Assembly (NCBI GenBank): GCA_934047225.1
Contig: OW203997.1
Coordinates: 11,162,417-11,226,416, forward strand
DNA: 64,000 bases
DNA from: Ypsolopha sequella
Lineage: Eukaryota; Arthropoda; Insecta; Lepidoptera; Ypsolophidae
Reading direction: 5' to 3'
Shown here: piece after piece, positions 23,343 through 32,345 of the stretch
Position numbering within the stretch: the first letter of the stretch is position 1
Layout: each line of letters starts with the position of its first letter
Made by a program: the position numbers and the translations under genes
Notes under the pieces: model-generated
Told to the model about the DNA's origin: nothing
Database searches by the model: none
The model's input: the letters and a program-made list of their open reading frames with translations, nothing else

Positions 23343-23799
23343 TTTGGGCAAGTGCGAATTGGACTCGCGTACAAAGAGTTCCGTACCACCATACAATATG
23401 GGTACGGTACCCTAAAAATATTCTGGTCAATAACAACTGACTGCCACTGAGTACGGAACCCTAATATCTTAACTGGTATCCTGTAACCTTTACGTAATCA
23501 CCTATTGCCATGATTTTATTTTATAATTTTCGGTCTACTTGTTTCAGAGATAAGGGGAGGGGACTTGATAACGTTAAAAAATGCTACTTTTTGGAGGTTT
23601 TTTGTATGGGGACGCCCCATAGATTTTTTTCTTTCATGTTTTCCCGTGATAGAGGCCGTAGTAAAACATATTCTGTGAAAATTTCAATTGGCTAATAACG
23701 GCTGAAGCTGTAGAACCCTGTGAGAGAAGGACAGACAGACAGCGGAGACTTAGTATTGGGTCCCGTTTGGCACCCTTTGGGTACGGAACCCTTAAAAAG
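23343..23799 (-). repeat. GTTCCGTA repeat, complete copy
   Basis: On the minus strand it opens AAGGGTTCCGTACCCAAAGG, continues through CTCCGCTGTCTGTCTGTCC, and closes with a GTACGGAACTCTTTGTACGC / CGAGTCCAATTCGCACTTG tail. Internal GTACGGAACCC motifs near 23,405 and 23,452 suggest a compound or rearranged copy. Confidence 0.7.
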
Positions 23800-23902
23800 T
23801 AATAGGCTTAACTTGCCAACAAATACACTTATATAATAACATCATTAAATCGAGGACGTGATCATTAAAACTTTTTCAATTTCTCTAGCAAAAGTTTTTA
23901 AG

Positions 23903-25208
23903 TACACCGTGGCCCAAAATAACGTTGACAAAATTAAAATGTTAAAATTTCAAAAATGTAATAGTTTGCGTTATCTTTTGTTTTTTGTTGATGTATACTC
24001 ATTCATTGGCGCCATTTTGAACATAGTTCGTTTACTAAAAAGTGAAAAATATATATTTATTTCGCTATGTCAGTGCAACGTGGAGCCATAATTTCATTAC
24101 ATGACCGTGGAAAAAGGCAGTGTGAGATAGTGAAGATTCTTGGCGTTAGTCGTCAGTTAGTTTCTGCAGCAATTAAAAGCTATAACGAGCTTGGCAACAT
24201 CGAAGAACGTCCTGGAAGAGGACGCAAGCCGACTGTTAGAACTTCTAGGAACCGACACATTATCAAACAAAGATTAGTGCGTAATCCATAGACCAATGTG
24301 AGGAAAATGTCTCGAGACTTGGGGATTTGTCGCTCCACCATACGGCGTATAGTGAAACATGATCTGCAATTGGTACCATACAAACTGAGAAAAGCGCAAT
24401 TGCTTACGGAAAAAGACAAAAAAGTTCGACTTGAGAGATGTCGTTTGCTTAAACAACGCTCCGCAGCGTTAAATTGGGAAAATATCGTATTCTCTGACGA
24501 AAAATCATTTACGATAGAACAAGCCCATAATCACCAAAATGAAAGGATCTGGTCTTCCACTCGTCCTGGAGCTGCTGCATGTGTTCCACATCGCCAAAAC
24601 GTTGAAACAGTTATGGTTTGGGGTGCGATTTGCGCCACTGGCAAAATTTCCCTAATTTTTGTAGAAAAGGGTATCAAAATCAACCAAGAAAACTACCGAC
24701 GAGACATTCTTGAAAATGTGCTCCTTCCTTGGAGTCAACAGCACTTTGGTAATCGTCCATGGATATTTCAGCAAGACTCCGCTCCAGCTCACACCACAGG
24801 GAGGGCCTTAAGTGTTCAACAGTGGTGCAGACAATTTTCCTGGTTTTATCAGTTCCAAAGAATGGCCCCCCTACTCGCCTGATCTAAATCCTATGGATTA
24901 CAGTTTATGGTCTATCTTAGAAGCTAGGTCTTGTGCTACGCGTCATAGAAGTGTTGATGAGCTAAAAGCAACACTTACACGGGAGTGGGACAAAATATCT
25001 GTAGAGGAAGTGCGGAAAATTGTAGAAAATTTTACCAAGCGTTTGTCTCTTTGAAACCGCGCTAAAGGAGGTTATTTTGAAGACAAATAGGAATTCTTGT
25101 ATCAAATAAAGTGTATTTTTATAATTTATAACCTTATTTAATGCACGTATAAAGTTGTCAAAATTTTTCGTAAAAACTCTTGTCAACGTTATTTTGGGCC
25201 ACCCTGTA
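23903..25208 (+). mobile_element. Mariner-like DNA transposon, near full length
   Basis: The 1.3-kb element has 27-bp terminal inverted repeats: CACCGTGGCCCAAAATAACG from 23,905 and, at the right end, the complement of CAGGGTGGCCCAAAATAACG, both continuing TTGACAA, with 2 mismatches in 27. TA lies immediately outside at 23,903-23,904 and 25,207-25,208, the Tc1/mariner target duplication. One transposase gene fills the centre. Confidence 0.9.
24067..25054 (+). pseudogene. Tc1/mariner-family transposase, one stop and one frameshift
   Basis: The start MSVQRGAIISLHDRGKRQ opens an N-terminal helix-turn-helix (LGVSRQLVSAAIKSY), then a GRGRKPTVR linker and a second helix-turn-helix (RDLGICRSTIRRIV). 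The DDD catalytic motifs are IVFSDEKSF, then FQQDSAPAH (Asp codon 24,775-24,777), then SPDLNPMDYSLW (Asp codon 24,896-24,898). Two lesions break it: TAG at 24,289-24,291 in the linker, and a +1 change near 24,827-24,832 after QQWC. Between the second and third Asp I count 39 residues, allowing for the extra base. A transposase cuts and joins element ends in the nucleus. The nearly intact state and the well-preserved ends suggest fairly recent activity. Confidence 0.85.
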
Positions 25209-25554
25209 AATACGTAAATTTTCATGTAAGGCAAGTCTTGTAGAAGACAAACAAGAATCGAGTAACGAAGGACTGTTTTGATACAAACCAGAAGTAATGA
25301 ACTTAGGCACTCCCGAGAAAGCAAATAAACTTGTCAAATTAAAGGAACAATATATTTAATAGTGTTTATATACAAAATACACATATTACGTATTTAGTAT
25401 GACAGCCGAAAAATCTTCGGCATATTACGATTAAAAAAAATCATATTGTCACGACAGGGTGTTGAAGGTCCTTGTGAGCTGGAAGTGTTACTGGAATTAG
25501 TACACCCACGTTACAAAACGATTTATACGGAATGAACAAAGCGTGAATTCACAT
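25209..25554. other. No gene recognised
   Basis: Short AT-rich spacer between the mariner element and the composite SINE. No repeat match was seen. Confidence 0.4.
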
Positions 25555-25745
25555 AACGCCCTCGTGAGCGTTCAGTATGTGCATTACAGGCTGGTGTATT
25601 AAGTAGTTACAAAAATTCAGTGTACAGTTAGAAGAGTTCACCGGTTCAGGTTAGAACCGAGGTGGCGCAATTGGTAGCGGGCTTGCCTTGTAAGCAAAAG
25701 ATTGCAGGTTCAAATCCTGGGCCGAGGTAATTTTTCAAAATATTT
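25555..25745 (+). repeat. Composite SINE with tRNA-Thr-like 3' part
   Basis: The head CATAACGCCCTCGTGAGCG...TTACAAAAATTCAGTGTAC is shared with 15,285-15,380. The tRNA-like part (25,660-25,730) has A box TGGCGCAATTGG, a TTGC/GCAA anticodon stem with loop CTTGTAA (anticodon TGT) and B box GGTTCAAATCC. The acceptor ends CCGAGG...CCGAGG are direct, not complementary, so it cannot fold as a tRNA. Confidence 0.7.
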
Positions 25746-26289
25746 GATTACTTGAGATTTTTTACTCATTGATTTCTTGTTTGAAATACACTCTAATCTT
25801 TTGTTTTCCCACTATAAATATAGTGATGTGAAAAGTTACATCTATTTATCACACGAGAGCAAAGTTAATTGTTTCTTGTGCCTTTGAATCCCTCACCACG
25901 CTTTAACTTATTATTAATTACGATTATTATTTACGATTACTTCATTTTACAGTTTGCTTTAATCAATTTCAAATTAATTAATTACGCATTTTTGAGGCTT
26001 CTTGTACAGATAACTGGTAGAAAATCATACAAGAAGACATAGGAAAATTGAGGTTACTTTTTATTTTAAGCATACCTATCTAAATAACTTTAAGAAATAT
26101 ATTATGTTTTACGTAAGCTAAGAATATTATTTTAAAAGGTCACCCAATGGGCGTAATGTCTTTGAAAAAGAAGGGAATCGTAAAAAATGCCAAAGTGAGA
26201 ATGTGAATACATACCCATAGTGTTGTTCAATTTACTCGCAGATTTTATTTATTTTTTATTTATATTTTTAATGAATGTTCAGTAATCGG
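25746..26289. other. No gene recognised
   Basis: AT-rich DNA with no supported open frame or shared repeat. Confidence 0.45.
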
Positions 26290-26887
26290 TTAAGCTGGAG
26301 CTACATGACCAAAAAAAAAAATTTATTTGACAGGTTTTGACAATTTTTTGACAGGTCCAAAAAAATATTCCGATTTGCATAAAACTCGGTATCAAGGGGC
26401 ATTTGGGGTCGCCAATTATGCTGCCGTATTCAAATTTGACATTTTTTGACAACTGATAGGGATTTTGACACTTTTTCGGAAAAACTTTGAACGGTGAGTC
26501 CCCGTTTTTGGCACTCTGGCGAGGCCGAAGGTCGAGCAAAGTTCCACGAGGCCGAAAAACGAGCATGCGAGTTTTTCGGCCGAGCACTACACATTGACTC
26601 CCAAAGGGAGTGAGAGCACTTAAAATGTTTGTTTCTGAAAAAAATGTAATTTGTTTCCCGTAGGCCACGCGGGCGAAGCCGCGGGCAGAAGCTGGTTTCT
26701 ATATAAGAAACAAGGAAGAATAAATATGTCGGTTTTTTATAATTTTTCAGAATTAAATAATTATTTTTTTTAGTAGGACTACTAAAGAAAGTTTCATGCA
26801 AATTGGAATACTTTTTTGGACCTGTCAAAAAATTGTCAAAACCTGTCAAATAAAATTTTTTTTTTTGGTCATGTAGCTCCAGCTTAA
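26290..26887. mobile_element. TTAA-flanked foldback element
   Basis: TTAA lies at both ends (26,290-26,293; 26,884-26,887). Arms of about 90 bp start GCTGGAGCTACATGACC and include TTTGACAGGTTTTGACAATT. The interior of about 400 bp holds GGCCGAAGGTCGAGC, GTTTTTCGGCCGAGC and a GCGGGCGAAGCCGCGGGCAG segment related to the repeats at 28,650 and 38,945. Long open frames on the minus strand have no recognisable domain. Confidence 0.8.
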
Positions 26888-27412
26888 GGTGATTACCCAC
26901 GCCAACGGCCTTGAGCAATCGGCCTCACCTCCGGGGAGTTACAGGCGCTGCTCCCCGCATGCCTCTGCGCAGACGCCCCGCGCCCCTGTACAAAGATCGC
27001 TAGCGTCGGAATGATTCACACCTCGTAGCGAGGTAGAAATAAATTTATGTAGCATTGTTTTATGCCCAAACCTATAACTATAACTTTTCAAGCTCAATAG
27101 GCTGTGCTGTAACAGAAAGATGTGACCATTCTGTTCATATTACTACGCGGTGATATTTTGGTAGTTTTGAAAACAAACTAGTGGTTATAGTTATTGCGAA
27201 CTAGTGGTGATAGTACTGAAATCACGAAAATATATAAAACATATACAACAGTTACATACAGTACCTGCTCTAATGTAACATGTCATCAAAATCGGTTATG
27301 TGAGGACACCCGAAAGTGACCAAGTTGATATTGGGGTCAGACCTTTATAAATCTTGGGCTTGAGCGGTAACAGACGACCGTCACTTTGCAGTTGGTAACC
27401 GTCAACAGTAGG
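26888..27412. other. GC-rich repeat fragment, then unassigned DNA
   Basis: 26,893-27,010 is strikingly GC-rich (CGCCAACGGCCTTGAGCAAT, CTCCCCGCATGCCTCTGCGC) against its surroundings, with no supported frame. 27,350-27,410 carries GACGACCGTC/GGTAACCGTC motifs that recur at 27,600-27,680 and 29,770-30,040. Confidence 0.4.
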
Positions 27413-27570
27413 GCCACCATGAGTTTGGCACTCGATATAAGTTAGCGACTGCGTAAAATATAATGTATTGGAAATTCTGGTTCCTCTCGTATACCGCTAG
27501 AACCGCTAAACTCATACAAATGTTTTACGCTGTCGCTAACGTGTATCGAGTGCCAAACTCATGGTAGGCC
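27413..27570. mobile_element. Small foldback MITE
   Basis: ACCATGAGTTTGGCACTCGA and its complement TCGAGTGCCAAACTCATGGT bound a palindrome of about 150 bp, continuing inward with GTTAGCGAC...GTAAAA and its complement. It sits within the CGTC-rich segment, whose two halves continue on either side. Confidence 0.75.
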
Positions 27571-28144
27571 AGAGGCACAGTATTATACTGCGCCAGAGGA
27601 TTGAGGTAACTTTAGACGTCGAACCTTGTCGGAGGTAACCGTCTAATGATGGTAGCGTCAGCCATCGTCAGTTGCAGTCAAACAATTTTTCATAAAAAGT
27701 TTCTGTTTTTATATTTGAATGATTTTTGAACGATAATGACGAAAAAAAATATATATTGATAAAATATTATTTTGTTACAATTTTTGTTGATTTCGGTGCT
27801 TTTAGAGACTTGAGTGGTATGTATCGGTTATTTGCGGGTCTCATAATAAAACCGATAGTATGTAATATATTTGGGTACTCAGAAAAGGTTTCAATGATGT
27901 TGATGCAACTTTTAGATTTCATTTTTATGAAGATTGTATTCGCACGTAAAATAAACAAAACATATATTTTTTTAGTCTGTAAATTTTAATTATGTTACGT
28001 AATCTGTACCACAGTTTCACCTCGCTAACACTTGTAAGCTCTGATCTGCAGGTAAATCCTCAATTTGGTAAATATATGTATATATTTTCTTGATCATGAG
28101 TCTTCTGCTTTTTATTTGTTCTTCACTTGAGATAAGTTAAATTT

Positions 28145-28385
28145 TTTGTTGTGCTCTTTGTTCTTCATTTTCTTGTTCTGTACTTTGTTTATTTCATTGT
28201 TCTGTACTGCGGTCTTCATTTTCTTGTTCTATTATATTGTAATACATTTTCTGTGTGTTTTCGTTTTTGTAATTTTCTTTTTTCCTTTTGTTACTTTTTT
28301 GGTTGTGCACTTTGTTTTTCATTTTATTGTTCTGTACTGTGGTTTTCATTTTCTTGTTTTATATTTTGTAATACATTTGCTGTAA
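28145..28385 (-). repeat. Low-complexity tandem duplication downstream of duplicated exons
   Basis: On the minus strand, AATGTATTACAA.ATA..A, ACAAGAAAATGAAxACC and CAGTACAGAACAAT occur twice, with an additional shorter ACAAGAAAATGAAGAACAAA unit. The composition is Gln/Asn/Lys/Glu-codon-like, but stops interrupt a single frame. It lies directly after exon copy B, so it might be a decayed coding repeat or an intronic repeat. Confidence 0.4.
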
Positions 28386-28401
28386 ATTAAAATGAATCTA
28401 C

Positions 28402-28518
28402 CAGAATCGAGTCTTCAATCGTCTTTTGTTCAGAGGCTGTCGGATCATTGTCTTTGCCGTTCATTTCTAATGCAATGAATGAATCTGGAGATGGTGGTGG
28501 TCCAAAAGATATTTTTCT
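28402..28518 (-). CDS. Duplicated 117-nt exon, copy B, unknown host gene
   Basis: This is a 39-codon exon with acceptor ATTATGTTTTTCAG before it and donor CTG|GTAGAT after it. It is phase 0 at both ends and the other two frames contain stops. The peptide includes SPDSFIALEMNGKDNDPT and EQKTIEDSIL. It matches copy A (29,097-29,213) at 27 of 39 residues with no length change, so the pair is a symmetric-exon duplication that can be skipped or repeated without frameshift. No domain is recognised; composition is Ser/Asp/Lys-rich and probably disordered. The next downstream exon is not identified. Conservation of splice sites and frame between the copies is the main evidence that it is, or recently was, coding. 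Confidence 0.65.
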
Positions 28519-28649
28519 CTGAAAAACATAATAAATAAGTTTGAATTTACCTAAGCACATAGTATAATTTTTAACCTACTATAAATTATAAAATAATGCA
28601 AACGCATTAAAGAAAAATACTCAAGTTTCACAAACAAATATAAAATACT

Positions 28650-29020
28650 AGCTTTTGCCCGCGGCTTCGCCCGCGTTGATTAAGTTTTTGTGTAGTCTTA
28701 TCGAATCTCATCCCATCCTATCCCACTAATGCCATTATCCCATCCCATCCCATCCTCACTATCCCATCTCACTAATAATCAACGGTGTGAATGAGTAACA
28801 GTACATCACTTTTCTATAGGAACTTGACACCCCATTGCCTTCCAATGGGAACTGATTGATGGGATAAAAAGTAGCCTATGTTCTATTCCAGGTCTAGAAC
28901 TACATTTGTGCAAAGTTTCAGCCCAATCGGTTCAGTAGTTACGGCGTGAAGGAGTAACAAACATCCATCCATACATCCATCCATCCAAACTTTCACATTT
29001 ATAATATTAGTGGGGTAGTA
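28650..29020 (+). repeat. RTE-type retroposon tail (GCCCGCGGCTTCGCCCGCG)
   Basis: It opens CTAGCTTTTGCCCGCGGCTT, contains AAAGTAGCCTATGTTCTATT and GCAAAGTTTCAGCCCAATCG, and ends in CATCCATCCATCC and CACATTTATAATATTAGT. This is a repeat I know from many insect genomes and associate with RTE-like LINE/SINE 3' ends. A CCCATCCCATCCCATCC run lies at 28,740-28,757. It lies in the intron between the duplicated exons. Confidence 0.75.
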
Positions 29021-29096
29021 TTAATTCCTAAATATTTACCTAATTTCAAGGATATTACCACGTTATAAAAAAAGATTGGTAAATTCTCAAACCTAC

Positions 29097-29213
29097 CGGA
29101 ATCGACTCTTCGATAGTCTTTTGTGCAGACATTGTTGGATCATTGTCTTTGCCTTCCATTTCTGAAGCAATGAATGAGCTTAGAGATTGTGGTGATCCAG
29201 ACGATGCTTTTCT
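29097..29213 (-). CDS. Duplicated 117-nt exon, copy A, unknown host gene
   Basis: This is a 39-codon, phase-0 symmetric exon with acceptor GTTATGTTTCTCAG and donor CCG|GTAGGT, both close to consensus. The peptide includes SGSPQSLSSFIASEMEGKD and NDPTMSAQKTIEESIP. Differences from copy B are mostly substitutions, with the central block GKDNDPT and the QKTIE block retained. The intron to copy B (28,519-29,096) carries a retroposon. Flanking intron bases are also related between copies (for example TAxTATAATTTT..AACxTACTA upstream), so the duplication took intron sequence with it. A short basic first exon may lie upstream at 30,574-30,635. Function is unknown. Confidence 0.7.
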
Positions 29214-29314
29214 CTGAGAAACATAACAGATAACGCTGAATATGTTTTAATACGTAATATAATTTTCAACGTACTAGGCTGTCGGGTGACAGTTGGTAAC
29301 CCTATGTCATCAAA

Positions 29315-29757
29315 TAACAAGATGTGACCAATTCGTAGTGGTGTAGAAAAAAAACTACATCAAAATAAACAGGGTTGGCTCGACGCAACCTGGAAAATTT
29401 TGTAGAGTCAGCAAAAGCAGCACAATTTTATTGATAAAAAAAAATCAAATCATCAAGTATATATCATCGACAGAGCGTATAAAAGGTGCTAAAAAAAGCT
29501 TTTTTTCATATAAAAAGATATTCGATAAAATCAGGCTGATATAAGTACCAACATAGGACATGCAAACCTTATTTTTAAGCACCTTGTGATACGCTTTATC
29601 GAACATAGTACTTGCTACTTATTGACGTAATTTTTTGTCAGAAAATTTGCGTTGTTTTTGCTGACTGTATAAAACGCTCTAGGTTGCGCCTAGCCAACCC
29701 GGTTTATTTTGATGTAGTTTTTTTTCTACATCACTACGAGTTGGTCACATCTTGTTA
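29315..29757. mobile_element. Long foldback element, 443 bp
   Basis: TAACAAGATGTGACCA and its complement bound arms that remain largely complementary for about 190 bp: GTAGAAAAAAAACTACATCA, CAGGGTTGGC, GCAACCT..., GTCAGCAAAA and AGCGTATAAAAGGTGCT pair with the right arm. The loop is only about 50-60 bp. It lies in the intron upstream of exon copy A. Confidence 0.8.
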
Positions 29758-29769
29758 CTCGATGAGATA

Positions 29770-30050
29770 GTGTTCTCGACTGTATTCTGACAGTCTACTA
29801 TTCTATAGCATAAATTGCCACCGAATGACGTTAGCGTCAGCCGTCGGTTGGAGTCGACCATACAACGCTGACATTACCATCAATCGAGTACAGTCGGCGC
29901 TGTTTGGCATCGTCAGCGCGTCGAATGCAACCAATAGCTGACGCTCACTACCATTGTTCGATGGTAGTCGATGGCTATCGCCAACATGGTTCGACATGTG
30001 CAGTTAGCTACCGTTGTCTACGGCTACCGTTTTGAAAGTGATGTTCGTTT
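29770..30050. repeat. CGTC/ACCGT-rich degenerate repeat segment
   Basis: The segment is dense in GCGTCAGCCGTCGGTTG, CGTCAGCGCGTCGAATGC, CGATGGTAGTCGATGGC and CTACCGTTGTCTACGGCTAC. Similar words flank the palindrome at 27.4-27.6 kb. Its GC content is high for the window. No frame is supported. Confidence 0.4.
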
Positions 30051-30112
30051 GTTGGCACCCTAAATATTTACAAAATTTCAATGACATTACATAATTTCAA
30101 TGACAATGATAT

Positions 30113-30430
30113 TTGATAGGTGGTAGAGCTGATGCCGGGCTCGACTGTGGAGGTACCACCATCTTATTTGGAGACCCCCTCGAAGTAATTCAGGGGAGAG
30201 TAAGAGGACAGCTCACAGGCAAAAAACCAGGAGACCCACCATGCCTAGGACCGATGGATGGCGGTATATCCATCCCTTATAGCCGGGCCTTATATGGAAC
30301 AGACTGGTAACGGGCAGCGGCGTCACTGGTGCGAGGGTTCCGGCACCGCGCTCACCAACCCGCCTGCCTAGCGTGTGTGAGTATGGACAATTCTTCCAGG
30401 ATGACCACCGGGAATGACAAAATCCTGAAA
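30113..30430 (+). repeat. Interspersed repeat, uninterrupted copy
   Basis: GGTAGAGCTGATGCCGGGCT, GGAGGTACCACCATCTTATT, CCGATGGATGGCGGTATATC and GGCAGCGGCGTCACTGGTGC occur complemented at 48,125-48,291 and 49,446-49,562. This copy lacks the 1.15-kb insertion, so it shows the empty site GGCAAAAAACCAGG. A 65-codon frame is present, but the family is unidentified. Confidence 0.7.
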
Positions 30431-30449
30431 CGGCTTATGTCCAGCAGTG

Positions 30450-30495
30450 GATCTCAAAATTGAGAGGCCTGCGTTCTACCCATGAGCTACTATAA
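30450..30495 (-). repeat. SINE head fragment
   Basis: The complement reads TAGTAGCTCATGGGTAGAAC, GCAGGCCTCTCAATTTTGAG. It is the A-box side of the tRNA-derived SINE seen at 11,337-11,608. The body is missing. Confidence 0.5.
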
Positions 30496-30573
30496 TTGTT
30501 ACCAGTAATTATTCATATCTACTCTACTATGGATAATGATTGTGTAGGTAGATTATGTTAGGTACTTACTTAC

Positions 30574-30635
30574 TTTACTGCATGTATTTTCAAAGCTTTT
30601 GTAGGCTTCTTTATTGTTTTAGGTTTTCGTGGCAT
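30574..30635 (-). CDS. Possible first coding exon, basic N-terminus
   Basis: ATG (30,635-30,633) in a good context (GAGAAAAATGCC) opens MPRKPKTIKKPTKALKIHA, strongly Lys/Pro-rich. A donor GTAAGT at 30,573 would leave phase 2. A weaker GTAAAG at 30,578 leaves phase 0, matching the duplicated exons. An in-frame TAA follows at once, so the exon must be spliced to be useful. A TATAATAAA lies about 75 bp upstream (minus strand). Joining to exon copies A and B is inference from strand, spacing and possible phase. It could also be a chance frame. Confidence 0.4.
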
Positions 30636-30699
30636 TTTTCTCAATCATATTATATATTTATAATTTTTCTAAAAAAAGTTCTTTGCTAACTCGTCAAAC

Positions 30700-31069
30700 T
30701 TCTAGTTTATTATAGCGTCCACGCGTGAACTTCACAGCACAATTTATCCTCTAAATAACTAAGTCCATTGCCGAAAGTACTCTCTGAACGCACGCAAATA
30801 AAAATCCTTATAAAAATTTTCGCAAACATGTCATCAGACGCTAGAGTGCGGTACGTGGCAACGAGTGACACAGCCTCCCCGTCTGAACGCCACTGCATAA
30901 CTGATGCCTGCGCCCGCGCAGAGCACCTCTTAGCCTTTGACCTTGAAATCTTACATATTTCGATATTTTTAATAGAAAAAGTTACTGGATTTACTTGAGA
31001 TATGTTGCATTTTAAGTTCAACAGATTTTTAATTTTTTGGCGTGTAAATATTTCCAAACGTCATAGCAG
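30700..31069. other. CpG-rich segment upstream of the putative first exon
   Basis: 30,820-30,945 is CpG- and GC-rich in an AT-rich neighbourhood and open on both strands. For a minus-strand gene beginning near 30,635, it would occupy the promoter side. I cannot identify a transcription start. Confidence 0.3.
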
Positions 31070-31289
31070 ATTAGGAGGAGTAGGGAATTCAAGCCAAAAA
31101 AACATCATACAGTTGTTATTTTTTTTAATATAGAAGTTTTGATCGTACAAAACCAAAATTTGTTGCAAATATTTTTAAAGAGTTATTGATTCATATATAT
31201 TTTTTTCAAGCCATTTGGTCCAGCCGTAAACGAGGAGTAGGCTTTAGAAAGTACCCATCTGGCTGTATTTGAAGGATCAAGCGCCTTAA
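31070..31289 (-). mobile_element. TTAA MITE, family A, diverged partial copy
   Basis: On the minus strand it contains AGATGGGTACTTTCTAAAGC, CTACTCCTCGTTTACGGC and TTTTTTTGGCTTGAATTCCC, as in 22,296-22,480. It ends at TTAA (31,286-31,289). It is clearly older than the copies at 22.3 and 42.7 kb. Confidence 0.65.
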
Positions 31290-31319
31290 CCGATTACTAT
31301 AGTTGAAACCCAAACTCCT

Positions 31320-31620
31320 TACAATTAGCCGTTCGGGAGATATGGCCGATCAAAATTTTGGCAATTTTTTTTTCGATTTTTTTTATACCGTCATCTAGAT
31401 CTCGCCAAGCCCTTTTCTTAGAGTACCATGAACATGGTTTTAGCATCAGCCGTTTAGGAGATACGGCCCTGTAATGTTTTGATACTTTCGGCAGGTAGAT
31501 CTCGTCAAGACTTTTTCCTAGATATCCATCAACATGGATCTAACTCCAGCCGTTTGGGAGATACAGGCCGTCAAAGTTTTGACAAAAAAAAAAGCTTTTT
31601 TTGGCACCCCAAGTTCCAAC
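31320..31620 (+). repeat. Three-unit diverged tandem repeat
   Basis: AGCCGTTCGGGAGATATGGC (31,328), AGCCGTTTAGGAGATACGGC (31,449) and AGCCGTTTGGGAGATACAGG (31,549) open successive units of about 100-120 bp. Each unit then has a variant of TCAAAATTTTGGC and GATCTCGCCAAG..CTTTT.CTTAGA. Confidence 0.65.
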
Positions 31621-31665
31621 CCCAAGGGATGTACCACCTTCCGTTCCAAAGATATTTGCTGTGAT

Positions 31666-31695
31666 ATAGATAGATAGATAGATAGATAGATAGAC

Positions 31696-31738
<43 letters not shown>

Positions 31739-31755
31739 CAGATAGATAGATAGAT
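31666..31755. repeat. (GATA)n microsatellite
   Basis: About 90 bp of GATA repeats with occasional GACA units. Confidence 0.95.
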
Positions 31756-31796
31756 ACCTCAAAAGAAAAAAAATTAACTCTAAAAGGATCACTTCA

Positions 31797-32345
31797 GTGG
31801 CTGTCTGTCTGTCCGTCTGTTACAGTCGATTTGCTCTGTCACACATACTTTCAAGAATTTTCATGTCCACTATATTAAATTTCAAAATTGATGCCATTTT
31901 CGTAATTAAAGTCTCAAAAAACCATAAAAGCGACACCCAATTTGATATTTACACATTTCAACATTTCAACCCCATCGCACCCCAACAGGAGATGGTGGTA
32001 TTTCACGTCCACTACATTGGACTAAGAAATCGTTGTTGTTTTCGTAATCAGCGACCCGATAAACCATACAAACGATACCCATGTTGGTTTTCGGACACAG
32101 TCACCCCATTTCCCCCTTTTAGGGGTTGAATTCTGAAAAAACCTGAAATACATGTTTACTCATTTATGAATAGAAGTACTCCTGTGAAGTTTCGAATAAA
32201 ATAGTCTAACTAATCTTGTTTCCCCATACAAACTTTGGACACCCGTTTCACCACTATATAAGGTATCTTTATGCAAAATTTCATAGGACCAGCGGTTTAG
32301 GTTGTGCGTTGATATATCAGTCAGTCAGTCAGTCAGTCAGTCAGG
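31797..32345 (+). repeat. Retroposon-like repeat ending in (CAGT)n
   Basis: It starts GGCTGTCTGTCTGTCCGTCT and includes two related segments (CCACTATATTAAATTTCAAAA... and CCACTACATTGGACTAAGAA, each followed by TTTTCGTAAT). It ends at 32,313-32,343 with seven TCAG/CAGT units. The simple-repeat tail suggests a non-LTR 3' end. Confidence 0.5.

Noticed and set aside
25660..25730. tRNA-Thr (TGT) gene
   Set aside because: Anticodon and T arms are recognisable, but the acceptor ends are direct repeats (CCGAGG...CCGAGG) and cannot pair. It is preceded by a SINE head also present at 15.3 kb.
26279..26918. 129- and 162-codon minus-strand frames
   Set aside because: They lie within the TTAA-flanked foldback and cross its arms. 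No domain recognised.
28146..28390. Two overlapping 79-codon plus-strand frames rich in Phe/Leu/Val
   Set aside because: They are frames across a low-complexity T-rich tandem duplication, with no domain and frames interchangeable.
31571..31792. Minus-strand frame with YLSIYLSI repeats
   Set aside because: Translation of the (GATA)n microsatellite.
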